A stretch of DNA of 64,000 nt, taken from contig CAZABP010000024.1 in the NCBI GenBank assembly GCA_964483245.1, positions 8,383 to 72,382 of the forward strand, read 5' to 3'. Under the pieces are notes generated by a model that had not been told where the DNA came from, did not search any database, and saw nothing but the letters and a program-made list of their open reading frames with translations. The position numbers and the translations under genes were made by a program. Source of the stretch: CAZABP01 sp964483245 (GTDB taxonomy: Bacteria > Planctomycetota > UBA1135 > UBA2386). Below are positions 32,156 to 40,978 of this stretch, piece after piece (position 1 is the stretch's first letter; each line of letters begins with the position of its first letter).

Positions 32156-34372
32156 ATGGATCCGCAACCCGGGCAGCGCGCAGAGACCGGCACCGCCGTC
32201 GCGCTTCATGGCACCCTGGAGCGGTTCCGGTTCCGCAACCCCGACACCGGGTTCGCGGTGGCCCGGTTCGTCCCGAACGATCGCTCCGGTCCAGTCGACA
32301 TCGTCGGCGAGATCGCGCAGATCACGGAAGGACAAGAGGTTGCGATCACCGGGCAACGGATCGAGCACCCGCGGTTCGGGCCCCAGATCCAGGTCGAGAC
32401 CGCGCAGGCGCAGCTCCCGACCACGACGGCCGGGATCGAGTCGTATCTGTCGTCGCGCCTGGTCAAGGGGATCGGCCCGGCCACGGCGCGGAAGATCGTC
32501 GCCCGGTTCGGGCCGGACACGCTGCGGATCATCGAGGAGGAGCCGGCGCGGCTGCGTGAGGTGAGGAGCCTGAAGGCGCCGCAGCGCGACGCGCTGGTCG
32601 CCGCGGTCCGGAGCCAGAAGGAGATCGGGCAGTTGCTCGTGTTCCTGCGCACGCATGGCCTCGGCATGGGGCTCGCGTCGCGGATCGCGCGCCACTACGG
32701 CAGCGGCGCGGCGGCCCTCGTGCGCAGCGATCCGTATCGGCTCGCCGACGAGGTGCTCGGGATCGGCTTCAAGATCGCCGACCGGCTCGCGCAGAACCTC
32801 GGCATCCCGGTGCACGCGCCGGAACGGATCCAGGCCGGCGTGCTGTATGCGCTGTCGCTCGCCAGCAAGGAAGGACACTGCTTCCTGCCGCGCACCGAGC
32901 TGTGCGAGGCCGCGGCCGAGCTGCTCGGCGTCGAGCCTGCACTCGTCGACCTCCAACTGCCGGCGCTCGCCGAGCAGGGCAACGTCGTCATCGAGCCGCT
33001 GCCCGGTCCGCGCGTGTTGACCGAAGCGGAGCCGCCGTGCGTCTATCCGCGCGCGCTGCACCAGGCGGAGACCGGGGTCGCCAGCCGGCTCGCACAGCTC
33101 GTCTCGGCGCGGAGGCCGCTGCTGCCGGTGCATGCCGAGCGCGCGGTCGCGTGGTTCGAGGAGCGCGGTCGGTTCCAGCTCGCGGCAGGCCAACGGCAGG
33201 CAGTCCTGCAGGCACTGCAATCCCCGGTCACCGTCATCACTGGCGGACCGGGCGTCGGCAAGACCACGATCGTGCGCGCGCTGGTCGAGATCCTGGCGGC
33301 GAAGGAGCTCCCGATCCTGCTCGCCGCGCCGACCGGGCGGGCCGCCAAGCGCCTCGAGGAGTCGACCGGTCGCACCGCGACCACGCTGCACCGCCTGCTC
33401 GAGTTCCAACCAGGGATCCATCGCTTCCAGCGCGATGCGAACGACCCGCTCGAAGGCGCCATGCTCGTCGTCGACGAAGCGTCGATGCTCGACGTGCAGC
33501 TGGCGTATGCGCTGCTGCGCGCCGTGCCGCCCGGCATGAAGCTCGTGCTCGTCGGCGACGTCGATCAGCTCCCGGCGGTCGGCCCCGGCAACGTGCTGCG
33601 CGACGTCATCGACTCCGGTCTCGTCGCCGTCACGCGGTTGAACGAAGTGTTCCGCCAGCAGCAGGGCTCCTCGATCGTCGGCGCCGCGCACGAGCTGTTG
33701 GCCGGGCGCGTGCCGCAGAGCGGCGGCGAGGGGAGCGACTTCTTCTTCGTCGAGACGCGCGACTCCGAGCAGACCCGCCAGCTGATCCAGGAGCTCGTGC
33801 TGCGGCGGATTCCGCGCGCGTTCGACCTCGACCCCATCCAGGACATCCAGGTCCTCTGCCCGATGTATCGCGGCGCCGCCGGCGCCGATTCCATCAACCG
33901 CGATCTGCAGGACCTGATGAACCCCGGCAAGCCGGAGCTCGAGCGCGCCGGCCGCCGCTGGCGCGAAGGGGACAAGGTCATGCAGATCCGCAACGACTAC
34001 GAGCTCGACCTCTACAACGGCGACCTCGGGCGCATCGTCCAGATCGAGAAGAACGCCGCCGAGCTCGTCGTCCAGTTCCAGGACCGCACACTGCGCTATC
34101 CCTACGCCGATCTCGACCAGCTCGTGCCGGCCTACGCCATCACCGTTCACCGCGCGCAGGGGAGCGAATACCCCGCCGTCGTGATCCCGCTGGCGACCGA
34201 CCACTTCATGATGCTGCGGCGCAACCTCCTCTACACCGCAATCACGCGCGGCAAGCGCCTCGTCGTCCTCGTCGGCTCACCCAAGGCATTGAGCACCGCC
34301 GTCCGCAACGCCCAGGAATCCCTGCGCCACAGCGGCCTCGCCGAACGCCTGCGCGACACGCTCCGCGCCTGA
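32156..34372 (+). CDS. recD2: RecD2-type ATP-dependent DNA helicase
   Basis: The 738-residue protein starts at ATG 32156. An N-terminal OB-like domain (LHGTLERFRFRNPDTGFAVA) is followed by a helix-hairpin-helix region (LVKGIGPATARKIVARFG, GIGFKIADRLAQNLG). The SF1B helicase core has Walker A GGPGVGKTT, LAAPTGRAAKRLEE, the Walker B-like VVDEASMLD, LVGDVDQLPAVGPGNVLRD, LNEVFRQQQGSSI and the C-terminal TVHRAQGSEYPAVVIP. This is the RecD2 layout found in organisms without RecBC. It probably works in DNA repair and fork processing. It is divergent from rpsU. Confidence 0.95.
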   Translation: MDPQPGQRAETGTAVALHGTLERFRFRNPDTGFAVARFVPNDRSGPVDIVGEIAQITEGQEVAITGQRIEHPRFGPQIQVETAQAQLPTTTAGIESYLSSRLVKGIGPATARKIVARFGPDTLRIIEEEPARLREVRSLKAPQRDALVAAVRSQKEIGQLLVFLRTHGLGMGLASRIARHYGSGAAALVRSDPYRLADEVLGIGFKIADRLAQNLGIPVHAPERIQAGVLYALSLASKEGHCFLPRTELCEAAAELLGVEPALVDLQLPALAEQGNVVIEPLPGPRVLTEAEPPCVYPRALHQAETGVASRLAQLVSARRPLLPVHAERAVAWFEERGRFQLAAGQRQAVLQALQSPVTVITGGPGVGKTTIVRALVEILAAKELPILLAAPTGRAAKRLEESTGRTATTLHRLLEFQPGIHRFQRDANDPLEGAMLVVDEASMLDVQLAYALLRAVPPGMKLVLVGDVDQLPAVGPGNVLRDVIDSGLVAVTRLNEVFRQQQGSSIVGAAHELLAGRVPQSGGEGSDFFFVETRDSEQTRQLIQELVLRRIPRAFDLDPIQDIQVLCPMYRGAAGADSINRDLQDLMNPGKPELERAGRRWREGDKVMQIRNDYELDLYNGDLGRIVQIEKNAAELVVQFQDRTLRYPYADLDQLVPAYAITVHRAQGSEYPAVVIPLATDHFMMLRRNLLYTAITRGKRLVVLVGSPKALSTAVRNAQESLRHSGLAERLRDTLRA

Positions 34373-34412
34373 GCCGAACCGGTACACGGCGTGTCTGAGA
34401 CGAACTCCGTCA

Positions 34413-34438
34413 CTTCGCGCGGGTTTTTTCGCGCGAAG
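34413..34438. terminator. Perfect hairpin with a T6 loop after recD2
   Basis: CTTCGCGCG (34413-34421) and CGCGCGAAG (34430-34438) form a perfect 9-bp stem whose 8-base loop contains six T. It lies 40 bases past the recD2 stop, between convergent genes. There is no T-run after the stem. Confidence 0.5.
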
Positions 34439-34444
34439 CGCGCT

Positions 34445-34520
34445 GACCCGCACCCGATCCCGATCCCGCTTCCCGCCCGCCTCCGCCTGCGCACCCGCCT
34501 CCGCTCCCGCCTCCCGGCGC
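34445..34520. repeat. Degenerate C-rich hexamer tract
   Basis: The tract begins ACCCGCACCCGATCCCGATC and continues with imperfect CCCGCN/CCTCCG units on a 6-base step until just inside the 3' end of the lipoprotein gene. It resembles the tracts near 42130, 45826 and 46200. No coding function is visible. Confidence 0.6.
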
Positions 34521-34528
34521 GTCGCGCG

Positions 34529-34999
34529 CTACTCCGGAGGAAGCTGCCTGAATGGGATCTCCACGAACGCGTCCGGATTCGCCCAGCTCAGATACACGTC
34601 CATGTACGCCGTCTCGAACCCCGGCGCGGCGACCTCCAGCAGCACATATCCCTCGTCGCGCTCCCCGTCCGGCTCCAGCACCGCGCGACCGGCCGAGTCG
34701 GTCACGAAGCCCACGCGCGCCGCGGACAAGTCGTACGACGTGAACACCGTCCGCCCGGCGTCATTGGTCAGGTAGTACGCCATCGTGTCCGGATTGCGCA
34801 CGATCAGCCGCGACCACTCGAGTTCCGCCTCGACGATCCGGACCGGCGCGTCGATCCAGACCCGGTTGGTGACCGGGTCATAGATCTCCACCTCGATCGA
34901 GACGGTCCGCGGCACCCGTGATTCGACGTAGACGACGTCGTCGTCGCACGAACAGGCGCCGAGAGGCAGGAGGCCGAGCAGCAGCAGCGGGAGACGCAT
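34529..34999 (-). CDS. Lipoprotein of unknown function
   Basis: The 156-residue protein starts at ATG 34999. A short signal (MRLPLLLLGLLPLGAC) contains a lipobox LGAC, so Cys16 is probably lipidated; SCDDD follows. The rest looks all-beta, with an IYDPVTNRVWIDAPVRIVEAE segment and a carboxypeptidase-regulatory-like pattern (TNDAGRTVFTSYDL, VTDSAGRAVLEPDG, GYVLLEVAAPGFE) suggesting an Ig/transthyretin-like fold. It is divergent from the M3 peptidase gene. No function is assigned. Confidence 0.72.
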   Translation of the reverse strand: MRLPLLLLGLLPLGACSCDDDVVYVESRVPRTVSIEVEIYDPVTNRVWIDAPVRIVEAELEWSRLIVRNPDTMAYYLTNDAGRTVFTSYDLSAARVGFVTDSAGRAVLEPDGERDEGYVLLEVAAPGFETAYMDVYLSWANPDAFVEIPFRQLPPE

Positions 35000-35113
35000 G
35001 GGCGTCGACGAACAATTCCCGTGCCAGGATGCGCGGCCTTTTCTAAGTTCGGTGGCGACGGAACTTGGCGAGCTGTGCCCCCTGCTCGCTGTCCTGCCAG
35101 GACGACAGCACCG

Positions 35114-36820
35114 ATGCCAGACACCCAGCTCCGCCGCCCGACGTTCCGGTTCGCACGCGAAGGCCTCGACGCCGGCAGCCTGACCGCGCTGCGCCCGCTG
35201 TTCGAGGAGCTGCTGCAGCGGCCACTGCCGGACCAGCCCGCGCTCGAGCGGTGGCTGCTGGACGAGAGCGAGCTGCAGAGCCGGATCGCGGCCGAAGCCG
35301 CGCGCCGCTACATCCAGATGACCTGCCACACCGACGACGCGCAGGCACGCGAGCGCTACCTGGCGTTCGAGCGGGACGTGCTGCCGGAGGTCCGCGTGCT
35401 GTCCGACCGGCTGGACAAGCGATTCCTGACGGACCCGGTCACGGCGGGCCTGCCACCCACCCGCTACGCGGTCCTGCTGCGGCAGCGTCGCAACTCCAGC
35501 GAGATCTTCCGCGCGGAGAACACCGCGCTGCAGACCGAGGAGGCGGAGTTGCAGACCGAGCAGCAGGGGCTGATGGGCGGCATCGTCGTGCGCTTCGACG
35601 ACAAGGATCACACGCTGCAGCAGATGGCGCCGTATCTCGAGGCGCAGGATCCGGAGCTGCGCCGCCGGGCATGGTTCGCGACGCTGGCGGTGCGCCGCGG
35701 CCTCTGGCCGCAACAGCAGCGGATCCTGGACCGGCTGATCACGCTGCGCACCCAGATGGGGCGCAACGCCGGGTTCGCGAGCTACATCCCGTTCCGCTTC
35801 CGCGAGCTGCGCCGCTTCGACTACGGGCCGGAGGACTGTCTGCGCTTCCACACGGCGATCGAGCAGGCGGTCGTGCCGGCAGTGCGTGAGCTCGATGCCG
35901 AGCGCGCGCGCCGGCTCGGCGTCACTTCGTTGCGGCCGTGGGACCTCGAGGTGGACCTCGAAGGCCGGCCCCCGCTGCGACCGTTCCACACCGAACCGGA
36001 GCTGATCGATCTGACGGCGAACGTCTTCGCCGAAGTCGACCCGCGGTTCCGTAACGAGTTCCAGGTCCTGCGCGACGAGGGGCTGCTCGACCTGATGAGC
36101 CGCAAGGGCAAGGCGCCCGGCGGCTACCAGTACGCGCTCGAAGACGTGCGCCTGCCGTTCATCTTCGCGAACTCCGTCGGGACGCACACCGATGTGCAGA
36201 CCCTGCTGCACGAAGGCGGGCATGCGTTCCACTCGATCCTGTCACGCGACGAGGACCTCGCGGCCTACCGCGATGCGCCGATCGAGTTCGCCGAGACCGC
36301 GAGCATGAGCATGGAGCTGATGGGGCTCGAGGAGATCGGCGCGCGCTACGCGCCGCAGGATGCGCGCCGCGCGCGGCGCAAGCACCTCGAACACGTGCTC
36401 CGGATCCTGCCATGGATCGCCTCGATCGACGCGTTCCAGCACTGGCTGTATGGCGAGCCGGAGCACGACCACGCCGCGCGCCGCGCCACCTGGACCGGGA
36501 TCCGCGCGCGGTTCGGTCCGGCCGTCGACTGGAGCGGGATCGAGGATGCACTCGAGCATCAATGGTGCAGCCAGGGGCACCTGTTCACGCACGCGTTCTA
36601 TTACGTCGAGTACGGGATCGCGCAGGTGGCGGCGCTGCAGATCTGGCGGCGCTACCGCCACGACAAGCTCGCCGCGATCGAGGCGTACCGCAACGCGCTG
36701 GCACTCGGCGGCAGTCGCCCGCTGCCGGAGCTGTTCGCGACCGCGGGTGTGCGCATGGATCTCGGCCCGGACCTGCTGCGCGAGCTCGTGGACGAGGTGC
36801 GCGCGGCGCTCGCCGAGTGA
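35114..36820 (+). CDS. M3 family oligopeptidase (oligoendopeptidase F-like)
   Basis: The start is ATG 35114 (MPDTQLRR), giving 568 residues; upstream in-frame codons lack family similarity. The active site DVQTLLHEGGHAFHSIL holds HExxH-like HEGGH, with a downstream FAETASMSMELMG that supplies the third zinc ligand (Glu). The preceding G-Y region (APGGYQYAL, PFIFANSVG) and the C-terminal FTHAFYYVEYGIAQVAALQIW are typical of oligoendopeptidase F and PepF-like enzymes. There is no signal peptide, so it likely acts on cytoplasmic peptides. It converges on the DUF72 gene. Confidence 0.93.
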   Translation: MPDTQLRRPTFRFAREGLDAGSLTALRPLFEELLQRPLPDQPALERWLLDESELQSRIAAEAARRYIQMTCHTDDAQARERYLAFERDVLPEVRVLSDRLDKRFLTDPVTAGLPPTRYAVLLRQRRNSSEIFRAENTALQTEEAELQTEQQGLMGGIVVRFDDKDHTLQQMAPYLEAQDPELRRRAWFATLAVRRGLWPQQQRILDRLITLRTQMGRNAGFASYIPFRFRELRRFDYGPEDCLRFHTAIEQAVVPAVRELDAERARRLGVTSLRPWDLEVDLEGRPPLRPFHTEPELIDLTANVFAEVDPRFRNEFQVLRDEGLLDLMSRKGKAPGGYQYALEDVRLPFIFANSVGTHTDVQTLLHEGGHAFHSILSRDEDLAAYRDAPIEFAETASMSMELMGLEEIGARYAPQDARRARRKHLEHVLRILPWIASIDAFQHWLYGEPEHDHAARRATWTGIRARFGPAVDWSGIEDALEHQWCSQGHLFTHAFYYVEYGIAQVAALQIWRRYRHDKLAAIEAYRNALALGGSRPLPELFATAGVRMDLGPDLLRELVDEVRAALAE

Positions 36821-36947
36821 GCGATGAATCGCGCGTGAAGAATCCCCGCGGCGCGTTTCTTCACTGGTGCCGGTCCGCGCGCGCGCACTAGCGTCCCGCG
36901 CGTCCGGCGCCGACCAGCTCCGGACGAACCTCCTGTTGCTTCCGCCC

Positions 36948-36984
36948 GAAGCGGCGTCCGGCGTGACCCGACGGACGCCGCTTC
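36948..36984. terminator. Strong 13-bp hairpin between convergent genes
   Basis: GAAGCGGCGTCCG (36948-36960) and CGGACGCCGCTTC (36972-36984) form a perfect 13-bp stem with an 11-nt loop. It ends one base before the stop codon of the DUF72 gene and follows the M3 peptidase gene. No T-run is present. Position and stem strength suggest a bidirectional terminator. Nothing else is visible in the 165-base gap. Confidence 0.55.
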
Positions 36985-36985
36985 C

Positions 36986-37858
36986 TTATCCGAACAACCC
37001 CCGCGCGCCCGGCTGCGCGATCGCCGCCAGCGACGGATAGCGCGCCAGCATCGTGTCCGGCACCGCGACCTTGCCGGCGCGGAGCTGCGCGAGCAGCTCC
37101 AACACGACCTTCATCGCCTTGCCGTGGAAGTGATTGTTGGCGATCACGTAGGCATCCGTCGCCGCGGCGGCGATCGCGCGGGTGCGCGCGGCGAGTGCTT
37201 CGACTTCGGCCGGCGTGTACTCCCAGTCGTAGATCTGGTCGCGGCCGCTCCCCTTGCGGAACCACGCGGCCGAGTTGCGACCGTGCAGGCGGAAGTAACC
37301 GATGCCGGCGCGGCCGAACACGCCGATCGCTCCTCCGCCGAATCCGCGCTCATTGCCGGGCCAGTCGAGATGCGCGATCGCCACCCCGAGGTCGCGCAGG
37401 CGCGCGAGCATCGCGGGGTCGCGCCACGACGCATGCCGGAGCTCGACCACGAGCGGTGCCACCGGATCGAACGCCGCGTGCAGCCGTTCGATCAGCCGCA
37501 CGGCCGCGTCGCCGCTCTCGAAGCCGTGCGGGAACTGCGCCAGCAGCGCGCGCAGCCGGCCGGCTTCGGCCAGCGGCTGGAAGCCGAGCCTCGCCTGCAG
37601 CACGAGCTCGTCGTCGGTGCACCGCTCGTGCGTGAACTCGCGCGGCAGCTTGGCCGTGAACGCGACCGCGAGATCGCGCGTGCGCGCCACCCAGCTCTGC
37701 GCGACGTCGGCGCGCGGCATCGCATAGAACGTCGCATTGACTTCGAGCAGGTCGACGAAGCGTGCGACGGCGCGCAGCTCGTCCTTGCAGCCGCGCGGGT
37801 AGACGATCCCCTTCCAGTCCGGATACGACCAGCCGGCGATGCCGACCGCGATGCTCAC
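36986..37858 (-). CDS. DUF72 family protein
   Basis: The 290-residue protein starts at GTG 37858, overlapping the rarA stop (GTGA). DUF72 (YecE-like, TIM-barrel) signatures are AVGIAGWSYPDWKGIVYP at the N-terminus, LLEVNATFYAMPRADVAQSWVARTR, FTAKLPREFTHER, VVELRHASW and FRLHGRN. These proteins have no settled biochemical role. The downstream YVIANNHFHGKAM is also typical. It is the last gene of a gluQ-spoU-rarA-DUF72 operon. Confidence 0.92.
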   Translation of the reverse strand: MSIAVGIAGWSYPDWKGIVYPRGCKDELRAVARFVDLLEVNATFYAMPRADVAQSWVARTRDLAVAFTAKLPREFTHERCTDDELVLQARLGFQPLAEAGRLRALLAQFPHGFESGDAAVRLIERLHAAFDPVAPLVVELRHASWRDPAMLARLRDLGVAIAHLDWPGNERGFGGGAIGVFGRAGIGYFRLHGRNSAAWFRKGSGRDQIYDWEYTPAEVEALAARTRAIAAAATDAYVIANNHFHGKAMKVVLELLAQLRAGKVAVPDTMLARYPSLAAIAQPGARGLFG

Positions 37859-39138
37859 GGGCCGCGTCGCACGCGATCCGCATCGGCCATCCGCTCGGCG
37901 AGCCGCTTCTCGAACCCGACGTCGCGCGGCTCGAAGAACCGCCGCCCGACCAGCGCATCCGGCAGGCACTCCATCCGGCCGACGCCGCCGGCTTCGTCGT
38001 GCGCATAGCGGTACTCCTTGCCGTGCCCGGCTTCGCGGGCGGCCCGCGTGACCGGATTGCGGATCGCCGCCGGCACCGGCCACGCCTCGCCGCGCTCGGC
38101 TTCCTGCATCGCGGCGTCGATCGCCAGCACTACCGCGTTGCTCTTCGGCGCGCCGGCGAGGTAGATGGCCGCCTCGCACAGCGGCAGGCGCCCCTCCGGC
38201 AGGCCGAGCTGCTGCACGGCGTGCAGCGCCGAGACCGCGACCTGCAGCGCCATCGGATCGGCGAGTCCGATGTCTTCGGCCGCCATCGCGACCATGCGGC
38301 GCGCGAGCGGCAGCGGATCCCCTTCGGCGACCAGGAAACGCGCGAGCCAGTAGACCGACGCCTGCACGTCGCTGTTGCGCAGACTCTTGTGGAACGCGCT
38401 GAGCAGGTCGTAGTGGAAGTCGCCGCCCTTGTCGTGCACGAGCGTGCGCTGCTGCATCGCGTCGACGACCAGCGCCTCGGTCATCTCGCCGCCGTCCGCG
38501 ACTTCGGCGGCGGCCGCTTCGAGCACGGTCAACGCGCGCCGCGCGTCGCCGGACGCATGCCGCACGATCCGTTCCCGCGCGGCATCGCCGAGCCGCAGCC
38601 GGCGCGCCCCGAGCCCACGTTCGGAGTCGGCGAGCGCGCGCGCGAGCAGCGCGCGGACGTCGTCGTCGCCGAGCGGCAGCAGCCGCACGATCCGGCAGCG
38701 GGACAGCAGCGGTGCGATCACGGCGAACGACGGATTCTCGGTGGTCGCTCCGATCAGCGTGATCTGGCCGCGCTCGACGAACGGCAGGAACGCGTCCTGC
38801 TGCGCCTTGTTGAACCGATGGATCTCGTCGACGAACAGCAACGTGCCGCGGCCGGTGCGCCCGCGCTCGATCTCCGCCTCGGCCATCGCCTCGCGCACCT
38901 CCTTGATCCCGGACAGCACGGCCGAGAACGGCTTGAACTGCTGCCCGGAGATCCCGGCGATCAACAGCGCCAGCGTCGTCTTCCCGACCCCTGGCGGGCC
39001 GAACAGGATCAGCGAACCGGCACGCCCCTGCTCGATCGCGGCGCGCAATGCACGGCCCGCGCCGAGCGCGTGCTCCTGGCCGAGGAACTCCGCCAGCGTG
39101 CGCGGCCGCATCCGCTCGGCCAGCGGAGCCGGCGTCAC
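37855..39138 (-). CDS. rarA: Replication-associated recombination protein A (AAA+ ATPase)
   Basis: The 427-residue protein starts at GTG 39138, which overlaps the stop of the upstream methyltransferase gene. Motifs are RMRPRTLAEFLGQEHALG, Walker A LFGPPGVGKTTLA, Walker B TLLFVDEIHRFNKAQQDAFLPFVE, sensor 1 LIGATTENPSF, and LSRCRI with the arginine finger. The C-terminal region FHKSLRNSDVQASVYWLARFL and ARRMVAMAAEDIGLADP is the RarA/MgsA oligomerisation domain. It acts at stalled replication forks. Overlaps on both sides show tight operon packing. Confidence 0.96.
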   Translation of the reverse strand: MTPAPLAERMRPRTLAEFLGQEHALGAGRALRAAIEQGRAGSLILFGPPGVGKTTLALLIAGISGQQFKPFSAVLSGIKEVREAMAEAEIERGRTGRGTLLFVDEIHRFNKAQQDAFLPFVERGQITLIGATTENPSFAVIAPLLSRCRIVRLLPLGDDDVRALLARALADSERGLGARRLRLGDAARERIVRHASGDARRALTVLEAAAAEVADGGEMTEALVVDAMQQRTLVHDKGGDFHYDLLSAFHKSLRNSDVQASVYWLARFLVAEGDPLPLARRMVAMAAEDIGLADPMALQVAVSALHAVQQLGLPEGRLPLCEAAIYLAGAPKSNAVVLAIDAAMQEAERGEAWPVPAAIRNPVTRAAREAGHGKEYRYAHDEAGGVGRMECLPDALVGRRFFEPRDVGFEKRLAERMADADRVRRGP

Positions 39139-39935
39139 TGCCGCTGCCTCCGCGCTTCGTACAACAACACGCCGGCCGCGACCGCGACGTTCAGGCTCTC
39201 GACCGAGGGCGCCATCGGGATCCGCACGCGTGCGTCGGCGACGGCGGCGACTTCGGCCGGCACCCCAGCCCCCTCCGCACCCACGACCAGCGCGAGCGGC
39301 CCGTGGAGATCGCAGGCCCACGGATCGACGCCACCTTCGTTCTCGGCGACCAACAGCCGGAGCTCGTGCGCGCGCGCGAACCCGACCAGCTCGGCGAGCT
39401 TCATCCCGCCGATGACCGGCAACCGGAACACGCTGCCAGCCGAACCGCGCACCGCCTTGTCGCGGAACGGATCGGCACTGCCGGCGAGCGCGACGAACCC
39501 GGTCGCGAACGCCGCCTCCGCCGTGCGCACGAGCGCGCCGAGATTGCCCGGATCGCGCACGCCGGCCGCGACGACGAGCAGCGGCGGGGTGCCGGCCGGC
39601 ATCAGGTCCGCGAGCGAGTACGCCGGGCGGCGCACGATCGCGACGACCCCTTGCGCGGTCGTCAGCTGCGACAGCCGCGCGAGCAGCTCATCGGAGCACT
39701 CGTGCACGCGACCCGCGTCCCGCTCGAGGCGGCGCTTCAGGTCGCGGCCGAGGTCGCTGCCGAGCAGCTTGGGACTGACGGCCGCATCCGTGATCGGCAG
39801 GCGCGCTTCGAGCGCGTCCCAGACGAGCTTCGTGCCATCCGCGAGCATCACCTCCGGGGGATCGCCGGCGGCGGCATCGCGGAACTTGCGGACGAGCGGG
39901 TTGCGGGTGGACGTGATCGGTTCGCGGTCGGCCAT
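39135..39935 (-). CDS. SpoU/TrmH family RNA 2'-O-methyltransferase
   Basis: The 266-residue protein has an N-terminal substrate-binding domain (NPLVRKFRDAA, CSDELLARLS, QGVVAIVRRP) and a C-terminal knotted SPOUT domain. The latter has VRDPGNLGALVRTAEAA, VRGSAGSVFRLPVI, LALVVGAEGAGVP and PMAPSVESLNVAVAAGVLLYEA, the three SpoU motifs. It methylates ribose 2'-OH in rRNA or tRNA with S-adenosylmethionine; the position is not known. Its stop overlaps the rarA start, and it lies 15 bases after gluQ. Confidence 0.93.
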   Translation of the reverse strand: MADREPITSTRNPLVRKFRDAAAGDPPEVMLADGTKLVWDALEARLPITDAAVSPKLLGSDLGRDLKRRLERDAGRVHECSDELLARLSQLTTAQGVVAIVRRPAYSLADLMPAGTPPLLVVAAGVRDPGNLGALVRTAEAAFATGFVALAGSADPFRDKAVRGSAGSVFRLPVIGGMKLAELVGFARAHELRLLVAENEGGVDPWACDLHGPLALVVGAEGAGVPAEVAAVADARVRIPMAPSVESLNVAVAAGVLLYEARRQRQ

Positions 39936-39950
39936 GCGGAACCGGGCAAC

Positions 39951-40892
39951 TTACGCGAACAGCTCCGGACCAGCGACGACCGGAGTCGGCGGAACGCGCG
40001 CGAGCTGGAACCCGCGCACCAGATCGGCCGGCCGCAGCGACGCCCCCGGCGCCGCCAGCCCGCTGACCTCGGCGAGCCAGCCGACGAGCCGCTCCGGGCT
40101 CACGCCCCGCGCACGGAACGCACGCAGCGACGTGTCGCCGTGCCGTTTCGCGAGTCGCAGGCCATCGGCGCCGACCAGCAACGGCACGTGCGCGAATGCC
40201 GGCTCGCGCAATCCGAGCGCCCGGTACAGCAGCAGCTGCCGCGGCGTCGACGGCAGCAGGTCGTCGCCACGCAGCACCTCGTCGATCCTGCCCTCGGCGT
40301 CATCGACGACGACCGCGAGCTGGTAGGCCGGACCGCGGTCGCGCTTCTCGATCACAAAGTCGCCGGCGATCCGCCCCGCCTGCAACCCGTGGAACCGGTC
40401 GGCGAACGGGACCTGCCCGACCTCGACCCGGAACCGGATCGCCGGCTCGCGCCCGCTCTCCGCCAGCGCCTGCTCGCGGGACGTGAAGCGCCCGCGGCAC
40501 GTGCCTGGATAGGCGCCGGCATCCATCCACTCCTCGTGCGGCGCCGACGCTGCCAGCTCCACTTCACGCCGCGTGCAGACACATGGATAGGCGAGTCCGG
40601 CCGCCAGCAGCCGGTCGACCACCGCGCGGTACCGCGGCAGCTCCTCCGACTGCCTCAGCGGCTCCCCATCCCAGTCGAGCCCGAGCCAGCGCAGGTCCTC
40701 GAGCGCAGCGCGCTCGGCGTCCGGCTTCACCCGCGGCCCATCGATGTCCTCGATCCGCATCCGCAGTGTCCCGCCGCGGCTGCGGACCGACAGCCAGGCG
40801 AGCAGGAACGTGCGCGCGTTGCCGAGGTGCAGCACGCCGGTCGGACTCGGCGCGAGACGGCCGATCGGGGATGGCTCAGGCTGCGGTGGCAT
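39951..40892 (-). CDS. gluQ: Glutamyl-Q tRNA(Asp) synthetase
   Basis: The 313-residue protein is short like GluQ-RS and lacks an anticodon-binding domain. Class I signature: RLAPSPTGVLHLGNARTFLL (HIGH motif as HLGN). The zinc-binding segment is CVCTRRE with the later YPGTCRG. Substrate residues appear in LRMRIEDIDGPRV, and LAKRHGD stands where KMSKS would be. GluQ-RS attaches glutamate to queuosine at position 34 of tRNA(Asp), in the cytoplasm. It is first in the operon with the SpoU methyltransferase, consistent with RNA modification. Confidence 0.94.
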   Translation of the reverse strand: MPPQPEPSPIGRLAPSPTGVLHLGNARTFLLAWLSVRSRGGTLRMRIEDIDGPRVKPDAERAALEDLRWLGLDWDGEPLRQSEELPRYRAVVDRLLAAGLAYPCVCTRREVELAASAPHEEWMDAGAYPGTCRGRFTSREQALAESGREPAIRFRVEVGQVPFADRFHGLQAGRIAGDFVIEKRDRGPAYQLAVVVDDAEGRIDEVLRGDDLLPSTPRQLLLYRALGLREPAFAHVPLLVGADGLRLAKRHGDTSLRAFRARGVSPERLVGWLAEVSGLAAPGASLRPADLVRGFQLARVPPTPVVAGPELFA

Positions 40893-40978
40893 GATGTCTC
40901 ACGGTGTAGCAACGGGGGTGATGACGTCGCCGGCGAGGGTTGTCGTGACGACCACATTGCTTCACATTCCGATCCGCC

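Noticed and set aside
32902..34398. 498-codon + strand frame overlapping recD2
   Set aside because: It is a shifted-frame shadow of recD2 with Arg/Ala-rich, motif-free sequence.
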